Notes: generated from the letters alone by a model not told the origin. DNA of 64,000 bases from Candidatus Brockarchaeota archaeon (GCA_017601225.1 JAFNIX010000003.1:62001-126000), one strand, 5' to 3'. Shown: positions 8,985 through 17,592, numbered from the stretch's first letter. Program-made: numbers and translations.

Positions 8985-9872
8985 TTAAGCGCCAATATTG
9001 TTTGAAACAGCCTTGGCTAGGTTGAGAAAATCCTGAACATTAAGCTCGAAAACCCTGCTGCCCTCTGGAACAATATGGAAAACACTGTTGTAGGCACGTT
9101 TCCCCTTTTCCCCGTACAACCTTTCAAGACTGTTCCTCAAGACTGTTCTCGCAAGCCTGTTCCTCTGGCTGAACATTGCTCTAAGCAGGTCTTCCAGAAT
9201 ACTTGTGTCCAAGTTTCTTACTGAAGGCTTAATGTAGAGAACTGCGTGAGAAACCTTAGGCCTAGGGTAGAACGAGGAGGATGGGAAAAAGCCCAGTACA
9301 CGGGGCTCAGCCCTCGTGTTAACCGATACCGTTAGCCTGCCATATTCCCTGCTGCCGGGTTTCGAGACAATTCTCTCAGCAACCTCCTTCTGCACAGTGA
9401 TAACAGCCTTCTCATAATTCTGCTCCAGAATCCTGAATATTACTGGGGTTGAAACATGGTATGGGATGTTTCCAGTGTAAACATTGCCCTTCAAATCAAT
9501 CTTAGTGAAGTCGCCTTGAACAACCTCCACATTCTGGAAAGCCGAGAATCGGTCTTTCAAAACCCTTACCAGCGCAGGGTCTATTTCAACCGCCTTAACC
9601 TTTGAGCCATGCTTAGCCAGTTCAAAAGTCAGCGTTCCTAGTCCCGCTCCAATCTCAACGATAACGTCGCTAGGCTTTGGCTGAACGTTTTCAACAATTG
9701 TTCTCACAAGAAGCCTGTCGACGACGAAGCTTTGGCTAAGCCTCTTCTTAGGCCTTACCCCGTATTTCTTAATCAGACGAATAGTCTCCGTGAGCAGGTT
9801 TTCATTATAAGGCTGGGGCTTTCTTCCGCCCACGTGGGAGCCTGCTTCCCTTCTAGTCGACGTGCAGCTCAA
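8985..9872 (-). CDS. ksgA: 16S rRNA dimethyladenosine transferase
   Basis: KsgA/Dim1 methylates two adjacent adenosines in the last hairpin of 16S rRNA using SAM. The sequence shows the entry motif RPKKRLSQSFVVD, the SAM-binding EIGAGLGTLTFELA, the acidic VEIDPALV, the QGDF loop and the catalytic GNIPYHVSTP (usually NLPYxxSTP), then the C-terminal SFYPRPKVSHAV. Length near 280 residues is normal. The longest frame begins with TTG at 9872, inside the upstream gene (20-base overlap); a GTG at 9833 would still keep every motif and is a reasonable alternative. It is sandwiched between two surface-protein genes in one operon, so its expression is tied to cell-envelope genes. Confidence 0.93.
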   Translation of the reverse strand: MSCTSTRREAGSHVGGRKPQPYNENLLTETIRLIKKYGVRPKKRLSQSFVVDRLLVRTIVENVQPKPSDVIVEIGAGLGTLTFELAKHGSKVKAVEIDPALVRVLKDRFSAFQNVEVVQGDFTKIDLKGNVYTGNIPYHVSTPVIFRILEQNYEKAVITVQKEVAERIVSKPGSREYGRLTVSVNTRAEPRVLGFFPSSSFYPRPKVSHAVLYIKPSVRNLDTSILEDLLRAMFSQRNRLARTVLRNSLERLYGEKGKRAYNSVFHIVPEGSRVFELNVQDFLNLAKAVSNNIGA

Positions 9873-11316
9873 GAGTATACACGCTTATTGCCTTCAACAA
9901 TGGGAAAGCCATGTTGGGCGGAGTGTGTTCCACGCATAGCTCAACGTTAATCCGGTAAACTCCTCTGGCAACCGTGTTCTTCAACTCCATGCTTAGGAAT
10001 ACGAATCTCGCTTCCCCTACGGTTATGTTCATCCTTTCAATGCTAACACCCATCTTCGGAAACCCTTCTCCGGTTGAAAAGTAGAACATGCCTAGATCCG
10101 GATCCGACGCATTATACTTGCTTACTCTTAGGAGAACCTCCCCCTTAAACCCGTTTAAAGAGCCCAATAGAAAATCGACGGTGGTCTTCCCACCTGGGGA
10201 AGCGTCGACGCGCGTAAAGTATGCTACTATTCCGGGGACAGGCTCATTGTATGTTGAGGAAAAATTCGCAACCCCCAGCTTAACTCCTTTAATCTCCCTC
10301 TTCGACGGGGTTTCCACGATGAACGTTAAAACATTTATTCCGAAGAGGGCGCGCTCATCTATCTGCATACTCATAACCACCCCGCTGTAGTTCCTCGGGG
10401 TTAAAAAGAAGTCGCTGCCGTTAAACTCGTTCAGACTGAGCCCAATGTGGCTAGAGTAAACATGCACTGTTTCGTCGAAGCCGTAGATCGGTTTAACTTT
10501 CACCAGTATTTTCACAATATCACCCGGCTTAGCAATCGTTATGTTCGGGTGGAAGAGTATTTGGAAGTCTGGCGGGGGGGCCTCTGAAACCTCTATCGTC
10601 AGGTTCACCAAGGCCTGATGACTAGTCGAGTTTAAAACAACCGTAAAATTGTTAACGCCAACAGGGGTGCTCCTGTTTATTTTAACACTTATCTCGGCTT
10701 TTTTCACACCCCTGTTTATAATGTTTTTCTCGGGCGTTGAACCAGGCAGGTCCCTTATTGAAACACTTATTGTCTCGTTGAACCCGGCGCGCGGAGTTAT
10801 TGAAATGTTCAACAGGAATGTCTCTGTCTGAATGATGCTTCTTGGTTGAAGGCTAACTTCGGCTTCAAACCAGGGTTTCTCAACCTCCTTAACAACTATC
10901 GTGAGCCTCGTTTTCCTCTCAACCTCCAAGTAGGAGCCTGAAACATTAACCGCGTACGTGCCCGGGGAGAGGCCTGTCGTGTTCAGCGTGAGGACAGCGT
11001 TTCTCGAAGAAGGTGTTAAAACCCAGTTTGAAACGGAATAATCTATTTCACCGGGTTTTTCAATCTTCAGGCTCACACTCCCCTGGAAGGCACCTTCCGG
11101 CACGAGGGTTATAAGCGTGTTCACAACCCTGCCTGGGAGAACCTCCACCCGAGTAGTATTCAACTCCAGTCTGAAATCGTACACTGGCGGCGGGGGTGTA
11201 AGAACCCTGGTGAACAGGAAGTAGACTAAGACTACTGCTAGCAGGGCCACTGCGACTATTACAATGATGGGAAGTATTCTTCTAAACTTCTCCTCACCCT
11301 CACCTGGCTCGAACAA
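9853..11316 (-). CDS. N-terminally anchored extracellular beta-sandwich protein
   Basis: A 487-residue protein with a charged start (FEPGEGEEKFRR), one hydrophobic helix at about residues 14-35 and then an entirely extracellular, Asn-X-Ser/Thr-rich region. The outer part consists of about four Ig-like/NEW3-like beta-sandwich repeats of roughly 100 residues, each with a pattern like PGxxVxxxVxVxPxxGF (for example PGRVVNTLITLVPEGAF, GDIVKILVKVKPIYGF). These resemble the alpha-galactosidase-associated NEW3 and S-layer-associated modules. The start is TTG. It heads a minus-strand operon with ksgA, the giant secreted protein and the helicase. Probable role: cell-surface structure or S-layer partner; no catalytic motif. 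Confidence 0.8.
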   Translation of the reverse strand: MFEPGEGEEKFRRILPIIVIVAVALLAVVLVYFLFTRVLTPPPPVYDFRLELNTTRVEVLPGRVVNTLITLVPEGAFQGSVSLKIEKPGEIDYSVSNWVLTPSSRNAVLTLNTTGLSPGTYAVNVSGSYLEVERKTRLTIVVKEVEKPWFEAEVSLQPRSIIQTETFLLNISITPRAGFNETISVSIRDLPGSTPEKNIINRGVKKAEISVKINRSTPVGVNNFTVVLNSTSHQALVNLTIEVSEAPPPDFQILFHPNITIAKPGDIVKILVKVKPIYGFDETVHVYSSHIGLSLNEFNGSDFFLTPRNYSGVVMSMQIDERALFGINVLTFIVETPSKREIKGVKLGVANFSSTYNEPVPGIVAYFTRVDASPGGKTTVDFLLGSLNGFKGEVLLRVSKYNASDPDLGMFYFSTGEGFPKMGVSIERMNITVGEARFVFLSMELKNTVARGVYRINVELCVEHTPPNMAFPLLKAISVYTLELHVD

Positions 11317-11371
11317 GTATCGTCTATAATGGTTAAGAAGGATTTTTAAAGCTCTCGTTTTTAAAAACAGG

Positions 11372-11390
11372 GATATCTTTAAAGCCCCCT
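11372..11390 (+). promoter_or_regulatory. TATA/BRE promoter of sufS-sufU
   Basis: An AT-rich TATA-like run (GATATCTTTAAAG) centred near 11380 lies about 27 bases before the sufS ATG at 11408, which would give an almost leaderless mRNA. Assignment is from position and archaeal consensus only. Confidence 0.45.
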
Positions 11391-11407
11391 TTAACCCATA
11401 TCGGCTT

Positions 11408-12622
11408 ATGCCCCTTGACCCTTACACCGTCAGAGAGGATTTTCCTATTCTGAAGAGGGTTATAAACGGTAAAAGCCTTGTCTATTTCAATAATGCTGCG
11501 ACAACCCAGAAGCCTATTCAGGTTGTTGAGGCCATAAAAGACTATTATTATAACTATAATTCTGACGTTCTGCGCAGCGTAAACACGCTGAGCTCCCAGG
11601 CGACTGACCTTTACATGAAGGCTAGGCGTAAAATAGCCGGGTTCATAGGCGCCGGTGAGGATGAAGTAATTTTCACAAGAAACACAACCGAGGGCTTAAA
11701 CATGGTTGCTGAGGCGCTCTCCGGGAGAATCAGGATAGGAAGCGTGGTTGTCACAAGCATAATGGAGCACCACAGCAACCTCTTGCCCTGGAGGAGGATC
11801 GTAGCCAGAAAGGGCGGGAGGCTGACCATAGTTGGGATGAACAGGGATTTCACGATAGACATGGACATGGTTGAGAAAAGCCTTGAAGAGGGTTGCGAGA
11901 TACTTACTACTCTGCATATTTCAAACGTTCTTGGAACGGTTAACCCTGTCAGGGAGCTTTCCAAGCTTGCCCACAAGCATGGATGTCTCTTCATTCTTGA
12001 CGCTGCCCAGAGCGTGCCGCACATGCCTTTCAACGTTAAGGAGGTTGATCCAGATGCTACGGCTTTCAGCGGCCACAAGATGCTTGGGCCAACAGGCATA
12101 GGCGTATTATACGTTAAGAGGAATATTCTGGAGGAGGTTGAACCCTTTCTTCTCGGAGGCGGGATGGTGAAGACAGTCACTCTTGAAACCCAGGTTTACG
12201 AGGATATTCCCTTCAGGTTTGAAGCCGGCACCCCCAATATTGAGGGCGTAATCGGGCTGGCTGCTGCCGTCGATTACTTGCACAAGATAGGGCTGGAGAA
12301 CATTGCTGAACACGAGTCGAAACTGGTTAAGCATCTTCTTGAAGGCTTAGATAGGAGCATTGTTGAAATCTACGGCCCTGGAGAGGCCGATAAGTACGCC
12401 GGGCTCTTAAGCTTCAACGTTAAGGGTGTTCATCCTCATGATGTCGCCCAGTTTCTCGACGCAGACGGGATTATGATAAGATCAGGTGCCCTCTGCGCTG
12501 AGCCGCTTGTGAACGCTCTTGGAGCAAGCGCTGTTGCCAGAGTAAGCTTCTACCTCTACAATACTCTGGAGGAAGTAGACAGGTTCAACGAGTCCCTTAA
12601 GAAGATTAGGCTGCTCGTCTAG
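11408..12622 (+). CDS. sufS: cysteine desulfurase, SufS type
   Basis: PLP enzyme of 404 residues that removes sulfur from cysteine as a persulfide for Fe-S cluster assembly. Visible are FNNAATTQKP at the substrate site, the His pair EHHSNLLPW, LDAAQSVPH and the Schiff-base lysine in SGHK (K224). The catalytic cysteine is C363 in RSGALCAEP. In most class II enzymes this loop reads R(S/T)GxHC, so the histidine before the cysteine is replaced by leucine here, an unusual feature. sufU follows after seven bases, making a SufS-SufU pair; SufU would accept the sulfur. Soluble and full length. Confidence 0.93.
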   Translation: MPLDPYTVREDFPILKRVINGKSLVYFNNAATTQKPIQVVEAIKDYYYNYNSDVLRSVNTLSSQATDLYMKARRKIAGFIGAGEDEVIFTRNTTEGLNMVAEALSGRIRIGSVVVTSIMEHHSNLLPWRRIVARKGGRLTIVGMNRDFTIDMDMVEKSLEEGCEILTTLHISNVLGTVNPVRELSKLAHKHGCLFILDAAQSVPHMPFNVKEVDPDATAFSGHKMLGPTGIGVLYVKRNILEEVEPFLLGGGMVKTVTLETQVYEDIPFRFEAGTPNIEGVIGLAAAVDYLHKIGLENIAEHESKLVKHLLEGLDRSIVEIYGPGEADKYAGLLSFNVKGVHPHDVAQFLDADGIMIRSGALCAEPLVNALGASAVARVSFYLYNTLEEVDRFNESLKKIRLLV

Positions 12623-12629
12623 CTGCTTA

Positions 12630-13013
12630 ATGGGGTGGAGAATAAAGGTGGAGCCGAGGGATCTTCGGGATCTTCTTAAACGTTTTAAAAACCCTGCTAA
12701 TTACGGTGTGATTGAGAATGCTGACATCGTCTTAGAGGAGACGGATTATTCCTGCGGAGACAAGCTGAGAATGTTTTTCAAGCTTGAGGGAAAGAGAATT
12801 ATGGATGTTAAGTTTACTTCCGAAGCGTGCCTTTTCTGCAATGCTTCAGCTTCTCTACTCGCCGACCTGGTTAAGGGGAAGACTGTTGAGGAGGCGCTTA
12901 ATGTTAAAGAGGAGGATCTTTTAAGACTGTTCAACACTGATTCTAAAAGCCCCCGCTACCGATGTATAGTCCTCCCATTAAGGGTCTTGAAGAAAGCTTT
13001 CCAGGGTCTTTAG
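12630..13013 (+). CDS. sufU: SufU/IscU-like Fe-S scaffold or sulfur acceptor
   Basis: A 127-residue NifU N-terminal-domain protein. Three key cysteines are present: C42 in YSCGD, C67/C70 in ACLFCNASAS and C112 in RYRCIVLP. The aspartate after the first Cys-Gly is kept, as in SufU/IscU, where these residues hold zinc or a nascent [2Fe-2S] cluster. It follows sufS by seven bases, so the two form an operon in which SufS passes persulfide sulfur to this protein. The family includes both true scaffolds and zinc-dependent sulfurtransferases; sequence alone does not decide. The gene is convergent with the crenactin-partner gene, five bases apart. Confidence 0.92.
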   Translation: MGWRIKVEPRDLRDLLKRFKNPANYGVIENADIVLEETDYSCGDKLRMFFKLEGKRIMDVKFTSEACLFCNASASLLADLVKGKTVEEALNVKEEDLLRLFNTDSKSPRYRCIVLPLRVLKKAFQGL

Positions 13014-13018
13014 AAAGA

Positions 13019-13684
13019 CTAGGCCTCATTGTTTTCCTCAGATCTTTTCGACAGTATCTCTACCCAAGGGTTGTCTCTTAAGAAAGACGGGAGCCCACTA
13101 GTCTCAACCTGTTCCTCCGCACCGGAGAATGATTTTTGAACAGGCTGCTCCGCAGCCGTCGTTTTCCTCTCCACCGTTCTCCTCAGCTCTCTGATTTCCC
13201 TCAACAGCGAGAAGTATGCTTTTTCAAGCGAGTCGACTCTTTCCGAGAGATCTCTGATCATAGACTCTATTCTGACAAGGCTTCTCTCGAGAGACTGGGT
13301 TTCAACAGGCCTCTGAGCCTGCCTGCTCGCAGTCCTCCTTAACCTATTCTCCGCTGGAATCTTCTCTTCCGCGCCGTAGTCATCGTACACGATGAGTCCG
13401 ACACCCTTCTTCATGAAGGAGGCTGTCTCCGCATCCTCCCCGACGATTCTGGGGGCGGCCACGTAAACCATGCTGTACTCCTTTGCTTTTTCAAGCACCG
13501 AGGCTAGGGCCTCGTAGAGAACAAGCCGGTCAGCCTCCTCCTCGAAAAGAATTTTCACCAATGCTTCCTCCCTGCCGTTTGAAAAAACAAGCTCCCCGTT
13601 CTCCTCGTTATAGTCAGTAGCCTGGAAACCCTGTTTTGAAAAGTATTTTTCAACTCTCTGAATAATCCTTCTGGAGAGGCTCAT
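13019..13684 (-). CDS. coiled-coil partner protein coupled to crenactin-like gene
   Basis: A 221-residue protein whose ATG at 13684 overlaps the crenactin stop (ATGA), so it is co-translated; the frame continues to 13762 but that part lies inside the actin gene. Residues 1-103 form an alpha/beta domain, possibly of restriction-endonuclease-like fold (GELVFSNGREEALVKILF, then VYVAAPRI and VGLIVYDD). Residues ~129-175 form a heptad coiled coil (IRDLSERVDSLEKAYFSLL). A low-complexity linker follows, and the C-terminus carries a short hydrophobic motif, LPSFLRDNPWVEIL at 198-211. In crenactin clusters of Thermoproteales, arcadin-2 binds crenactin through a C-terminal helix; this protein may work in a similar way, but homology is not proven. 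Confidence 0.75.
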   Translation of the reverse strand: MSLSRRIIQRVEKYFSKQGFQATDYNEENGELVFSNGREEALVKILFEEEADRLVLYEALASVLEKAKEYSMVYVAAPRIVGEDAETASFMKKGVGLIVYDDYGAEEKIPAENRLRRTASRQAQRPVETQSLERSLVRIESMIRDLSERVDSLEKAYFSLLREIRELRRTVERKTTAAEQPVQKSFSGAEEQVETSGLPSFLRDNPWVEILSKRSEENNEA

Positions 13685-14949
13685 CTGAACACCATCCAGC
13701 CCTCCATCCTGTCCCAGCTCCACCTGAAGCCCTCGGGGACAGCGTAGCCGTAAACTATGCATCCTCTCCAGACGGAGTACTTCGGGGAGCTCGCCATCAC
13801 GACTCCTGCTTCTGAAACTCCTTTCTCGCCGAGCATTATCTTAATCTTGTCAACCGCGTTTACACACGTGTTTTCAAGACCCGGGGGGACTCTCCACTCG
13901 AAGTTTCCGCCCGAGAGTATTATCTGCTTGTATAAGTATGGTTGAAGCTCAACCGGGCATTTCTCTATTGACTGCACTATCGCCTCAGCCATGTCAATCA
14001 TCCCTAGGAAAAACGTGTCCCCCACCTTAACATCCCCCGGCCTAGGCATCCCCCTTGTGAAATAGCTTTGAAAAACCTCGTGGTTAGGGTTGAAAACATA
14101 CTCGCCTATGAGGAACCTGAGCCAACCGTTGTCCTCAAGCGTGATTCTCAGCCTGGTTCCAGGTATGTTTATCACTGCGGCAAGCCTATCCGGATTATCC
14201 TTTCCAAACCGTATCGCCTCCTCAAGCCTCCTGGGCACTAGACCAACCTGCTCCTTAACCTGTCTCACCACAGTCTCCTCCTTGGCGAGGTCACTGTATC
14301 CGCTGTCTTTCAATATCTCCGCCGTTATCGAGTTAGCATCCCCACCTCCCCTGTTTAGAGCGATGATGGCTGTTCTAATCGGGTATCTCGAGATCGGGGT
14401 TATCTGAGTGTTGCCATGCCCAGACTCTACGACGACGCTCGTTGGAACCTTGTGGGATATCGCGACCGCCAGGGGCTGCGGGATTATCGTGGCCGCCGCA
14501 ATAGTGCGTTCCTCCGAATCAATCCTCCTGTAGATGTCGAACAGTTTCTCATACATGTATCTGGGTGCAACTGCTGACAGGGAGGCTACCACATAGAAAC
14601 CGTTGAAACCCTCCTCCTTCGGCTTGAACTCTCTCAGAGCCATTCGAGAAACCTCTTCAACAACCTGCCAGGCCCTACTGTCGTTCTTATCTATGACGCC
14701 GTTCCTAAAAGGGTAGACGAGTCTTGAAGGCAGGTCTTCCCTCGCCTCCAAGTATAGCGGAATATCCCTGCCCACTACAACCTCCCTGCCCTCACCCATT
14801 ATCCTCGTCATAATCGAATCCTTATCCGGGAAATAGCCTCTGTTCTCGGCCACCTCCGGCGTTTCACCCAGCGAGATAGGGCCATACTTGAAGAAGCTCG
14901 TCCCATAATCCATTCCCAGCACGTGTGAACGCTTATACGTCTCGGACAA
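13681..14949 (-). CDS. crenactin-like actin-family ATPase
   Basis: A 422-residue actin-fold ATPase, close to the ~430 residues of crenactin. The phosphate-1 loop is GMDYGTSFFKYG at residues 12-23, the phosphate-2 region is VVESGHGNTQITPI, and the adenosine motif appears in IILSGGNF. The large insertion typical of actin relative to MreB-like proteins is present between these. It should polymerise into cytoskeletal filaments in the cytoplasm. The start is TTG, with AAGGAGGA unusually close (one to two bases) upstream, so either spacing is atypical or initiation is slightly further in. The partner gene overlaps by four bases. Other archaeal actin relatives cannot be excluded without a tree. Confidence 0.83.
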   Translation of the reverse strand: MSETYKRSHVLGMDYGTSFFKYGPISLGETPEVAENRGYFPDKDSIMTRIMGEGREVVVGRDIPLYLEAREDLPSRLVYPFRNGVIDKNDSRAWQVVEEVSRMALREFKPKEEGFNGFYVVASLSAVAPRYMYEKLFDIYRRIDSEERTIAAATIIPQPLAVAISHKVPTSVVVESGHGNTQITPISRYPIRTAIIALNRGGGDANSITAEILKDSGYSDLAKEETVVRQVKEQVGLVPRRLEEAIRFGKDNPDRLAAVINIPGTRLRITLEDNGWLRFLIGEYVFNPNHEVFQSYFTRGMPRPGDVKVGDTFFLGMIDMAEAIVQSIEKCPVELQPYLYKQIILSGGNFEWRVPPGLENTCVNAVDKIKIMLGEKGVSEAGVVMASSPKYSVWRGCIVYGYAVPEGFRWSWDRMEGWMVFR

Positions 14950-15080
14950 TCCTCCTTCACACTCTTCTACTAATACTTGCTTTAAACTATTTAAAAAACT
15001 ACTGGTGCGGCGTTAAAACTCCTCTGCCCCTCCGCCCTCAGGCCTGTTTAAAACCGTTTCTAAAGGATGGAGAACACTGG

Positions 15081-15599
15081 CTAAAGCCTCAGCATGTTTC
15101 TCAGCTTTTCTGAAAAAGTCTTACTTCTCCCTGTTTTTATGGAAAGAATCCTTGAAGCCATGTTCATCCCCCTGTTGGGTTTGAAAAGCCTGTAGGAAAA
15201 CGTGGCAACACCCTTATCAGGGTATGTTGAAACCCTTACACCAACCCCGTTGATGAAAAAGTTTTCACCCAGCCCTCTGAACTGTTCAATACTGCCCCTG
15301 ACAGTAAGGTAGGCTTCAACATGCTCGCACAGCTCAAGAATGCTGTCGACAATCCTGTCAGCCATCGAGGGGTTTCTCAAACCGGAGAAATGCAGTGAAG
15401 CATGCAGGGTTTTCTCAAGCTTCTCCTCGTGGAAAAGCGTTAAGCTGAAATCCTCGTAAACCTCTGTGCGGAACCTTGTTGAAACGTGTTTAGAAATATT
15501 TTTAAGGGATTCAACCAGCAGAGGCCAGTATCCGCCGGGCTTCTCAAAATAGGCCTCCACTCTTATGAAATACTCTTGAGTCTCCGGCGGGCTGGTCAT
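15081..15599 (-). CDS. uncharacterised protein upstream of crenactin gene
   Basis: A 172-residue soluble protein that I do not recognise. Predicted pattern is alternating beta strands and helices: YFIRVEAYFEKPGGYW, then a helix, LTLFHEEKLEKTLHASLHF, another helix, and GVGVRVSTYPDKGVATF. The last 30 residues are basic (RILSIKTGRSKTFSEKLR). No signal peptide, metal site or nucleotide motif is visible. It lies 131 bases upstream of the crenactin-like gene on the same strand, and a TATA-like run (TTTTTTAAATAG on the minus strand, near 14985-15000) between them suggests crenactin has its own promoter. A functional link to the cytoskeleton is possible but unsupported. Confidence 0.6.
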   Translation of the reverse strand: MTSPPETQEYFIRVEAYFEKPGGYWPLLVESLKNISKHVSTRFRTEVYEDFSLTLFHEEKLEKTLHASLHFSGLRNPSMADRIVDSILELCEHVEAYLTVRGSIEQFRGLGENFFINGVGVRVSTYPDKGVATFSYRLFKPNRGMNMASRILSIKTGRSKTFSEKLRNMLRL

Positions 15600-15761
15600 C
15601 AGCCTGATATGCTGTGCCGGAAGGAGAGATTAAAACATTATCATTATCTTGAGCCGCCCCTCACCCTCGGATAAACCGGTTTAAAGGGTTGTTCAGCATG
15701 ATTAGGCTTTTAAGCCACTTGGGGAAGCTTTTAAAACAGGAGGCTGAAGCCTGGTTTTAAA

Positions 15762-16580
15762 ATGAAGGGTGAGTATTCCGAGTACGTTAAGGAGGCGTTG
15801 AAAAAATGTTTTGAAAAGATTAGGGGAATGGATGAGCATTCCCTTCATGAAAGAGTTGCGATAAACCCTTTTGGAGACCAGACTTTCATGGTGGACAGGG
15901 TTGCTGAAGAAGCGGTTTTCGAAACAACCAGGTTTTTCTTCAAAGATGCCACGCTGGTTAGTGAGGAATCCGGACTGGTGGAGATCGGAGGCGGGGGGCC
16001 TCCTTTAATAATCGTCGACCCTGTTGACGGGAGTGTCAACGCTTCAAGAGGCTACCCGTGTTACAGCTGTTCAATAGGGGTTGCGGAGGGGGAAAACTTG
16101 AGCGACGTAGTATGTTCCGGGGTTATCAATCTTTCAACGGGCGACCTTTACTCTGCTGAGAAGAATCACGGGGCATTCTTAAACGGCCGTAGGCTAAGGG
16201 TTTCAAACGTGGAGAGAATCGAGGAGGCTCTGATAGCTGTTGACTTGAACATCCGGGGGAGACTGCCAGGCTACGTTAGCAAGGTGTCAAGCATAATTGA
16301 GAAGGCTAGGCACGTTAGATCATTAGGTACTGATGCCCTTGAAATATGCCTAGTGGCCTCGGGGGCGGCTGACGCCTTCGTTGATCTAAGGGGTTTTCTT
16401 AGGAGCATCGACTTCGCAGCAGCGTTTCTAATAGTTAGGGAGGCTGGAGGAGTAGTGTTGAATGGGGAGGCGGAGGATCTTGATGTTAAGCTGGTGCCCG
16501 TTTCGAAAAGCAGGGTTGTAGCAGCATGTTCGAGAAGCCTTGGCGAAGAAATAATTAGGGTCTTCAGAAGCACGACTTAG
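15762..16580 (+). CDS. inositol monophosphatase/fructose-1,6-bisphosphatase family protein
   Basis: A 272-residue Mg-dependent sugar phosphatase of the IMPase family; archaeal members act on inositol-1-phosphate and often fructose-1,6-bisphosphate. Motif 1 has SEESG, motif 2 is IVDPVDGSVN (usually DPIDGTxN), and the C-terminal motif is RSIDFAAAFLIVREAGG, where the usual WDxAAG metal aspartate is retained but the tryptophan is not. Length is standard. Soluble. It is followed by a possible hairpin and the convergent macro-domain gene. It could serve gluconeogenesis or inositol-lipid synthesis; the substitution of Thr to Ser in the DPVDGS motif is conservative and should still allow activity. 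Confidence 0.88.
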   Translation: MKGEYSEYVKEALKKCFEKIRGMDEHSLHERVAINPFGDQTFMVDRVAEEAVFETTRFFFKDATLVSEESGLVEIGGGGPPLIIVDPVDGSVNASRGYPCYSCSIGVAEGENLSDVVCSGVINLSTGDLYSAEKNHGAFLNGRRLRVSNVERIEEALIAVDLNIRGRLPGYVSKVSSIIEKARHVRSLGTDALEICLVASGAADAFVDLRGFLRSIDFAAAFLIVREAGGVVLNGEAEDLDVKLVPVSKSRVVAACSRSLGEEIIRVFRSTT

Positions 16581-16591
16581 GCTCCCGGTCA

Positions 16592-16632
16592 GAATGGAGT
16601 TTCTCATCATTATTCAGAGATCACCTCCATTC
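16592..16632. terminator. possible shared hairpin between convergent genes
   Basis: GAATGGAG at 16592-16599 and CTCCATTC at 16625-16632 form a perfect 8-base inverted repeat with a 25-base loop, in the gap between the IMPase and macro-domain stops. The long loop makes it a weak terminator candidate. Confidence 0.25.
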
Positions 16633-16661
16633 CTCATCTGATCATCATGTAAATTGCTTTA

Positions 16662-17201
16662 TTAAAAATTTTTCCAGAGTGTTTCTTCAAAAACCCTGTA
16701 TGTTTCATCGTCGTATAGGCAGAGTATGATTTCCCTAATCTTCCCTCCTGAGGAAACGTATTCCTTAATCGTCCTCAGCATTACCAGTGCGCACCTATCC
16801 TTAGGATAGCCGAATACGCCTGTGGATATTGCTGGGAACGCTATTGAGCTTAAACCAAGCCGCTCCGCCAGCCTCAGGCTGTTGAGCGTAGCATTCCGAA
16901 GCTTCTCATCCTCATCTCCCTCCCCCATTCTTGGGCCAACCGTGTGGATAACGTACTTCGCATCTAGGGCGCCTGCCGTGGTGTAGACTGCCTCCCCCAC
17001 CTTCACCGGCCCCCTCTGCTCAACTATCCTGCTGCTCTCCTCCTGAATAATCCTCCCTCCAGCTCTAACTATCGCAGCAGCTACCCCACCCCCGTGTTTC
17101 AGCCAGCTGTTAGCAGCATTAACGATCGCGTCTACCCTAAGCCTCGTAATATCGCCTTTCACAAGCTTTATTGTGCACCCTCTTATTTTTACATAAGACA
17201 T
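16662..17201 (-). CDS. macro-domain protein (ADP-ribose binding)
   Basis: A 179-residue single macro domain. The ligand-binding signatures are LVKGDITRLRVDAIVNAAN near the N-terminus, followed by LKHGGGVAAAIVRAGG, and later SIAFPAISTGVFGYPKD, which in relatives surround ADP-ribose. Members hydrolyse O-acetyl-ADP-ribose, ADP-ribose-1''-phosphate or remove ADP-ribose from proteins or nucleic acids. All Asn/Gly positions for the MacroD-type site are present, so hydrolase activity is likely. Length is typical. It is transcribed alone, convergent to the IMPase gene. No toxin partner of the DarT type is adjacent, so a housekeeping role is the simpler idea. Confidence 0.92.
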   Translation of the reverse strand: MSYVKIRGCTIKLVKGDITRLRVDAIVNAANSWLKHGGGVAAAIVRAGGRIIQEESSRIVEQRGPVKVGEAVYTTAGALDAKYVIHTVGPRMGEGDEDEKLRNATLNSLRLAERLGLSSIAFPAISTGVFGYPKDRCALVMLRTIKEYVSSGGKIREIILCLYDDETYRVFEETLWKNF

Positions 17202-17437
17202 TTCGAAAATACTTTTACGAGGGTACGAAATAAGTTTTTAACGCGTTTTAATTTGAATAATAATCAGTATAACGGTCCTCATCCATATTAGGGTCTTCTA
17301 AAAGTTGCTGAATACTGTTTTCTCGAAACAGATTATAGCATATGCTTATTAGGCTCATGGGGCTAGAGGATGTGGTTTAAGGTGCTTAACGATCCGCGTG
17401 CCTTCTGAATATCGTGCTCTATCCATATGATAATCGT

Positions 17438-17514
17438 TAGCGCGCTAGCCATGTGTTACACGTGTATGTAGGGCTGGCTTGACACAACGCTTAACAAGGT
17501 GGGGTGAAGCCTAA
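17438..17514 (+). mobile_element. TnpB 3'-end remnant (IS200/IS605 family)
   Basis: The plus strand at 17476-17514 encodes GLTQRLTRWGEA and a TAA. This aligns with the C-terminal GLTQPITRQDEP of the better preserved TnpB remnant at 54.1 kb, and the DNA GGCTTGACACA is identical in both. Upstream in frame there is soon a stop, so only the tail of the transposon gene survives. The palindrome TAGCGCGCTA lies 28 bases before the matching segment. The rest of the 391-base gap (17202-17592) holds no recognisable gene. Confidence 0.5.
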
Positions 17515-17592
17515 GGCTAATGGGACTGTATCCTCTTGAATAGGTGGTTTAAGTGGAATTAAGATGGGAAAACATATTTAAATCCGGTTTTT

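Noticed and set aside
16592-16632. Strong intrinsic terminator between IMPase and macro genes
   Set aside because: The stem is short and the 25-base loop too long, so it was kept only as a weak hairpin feature.
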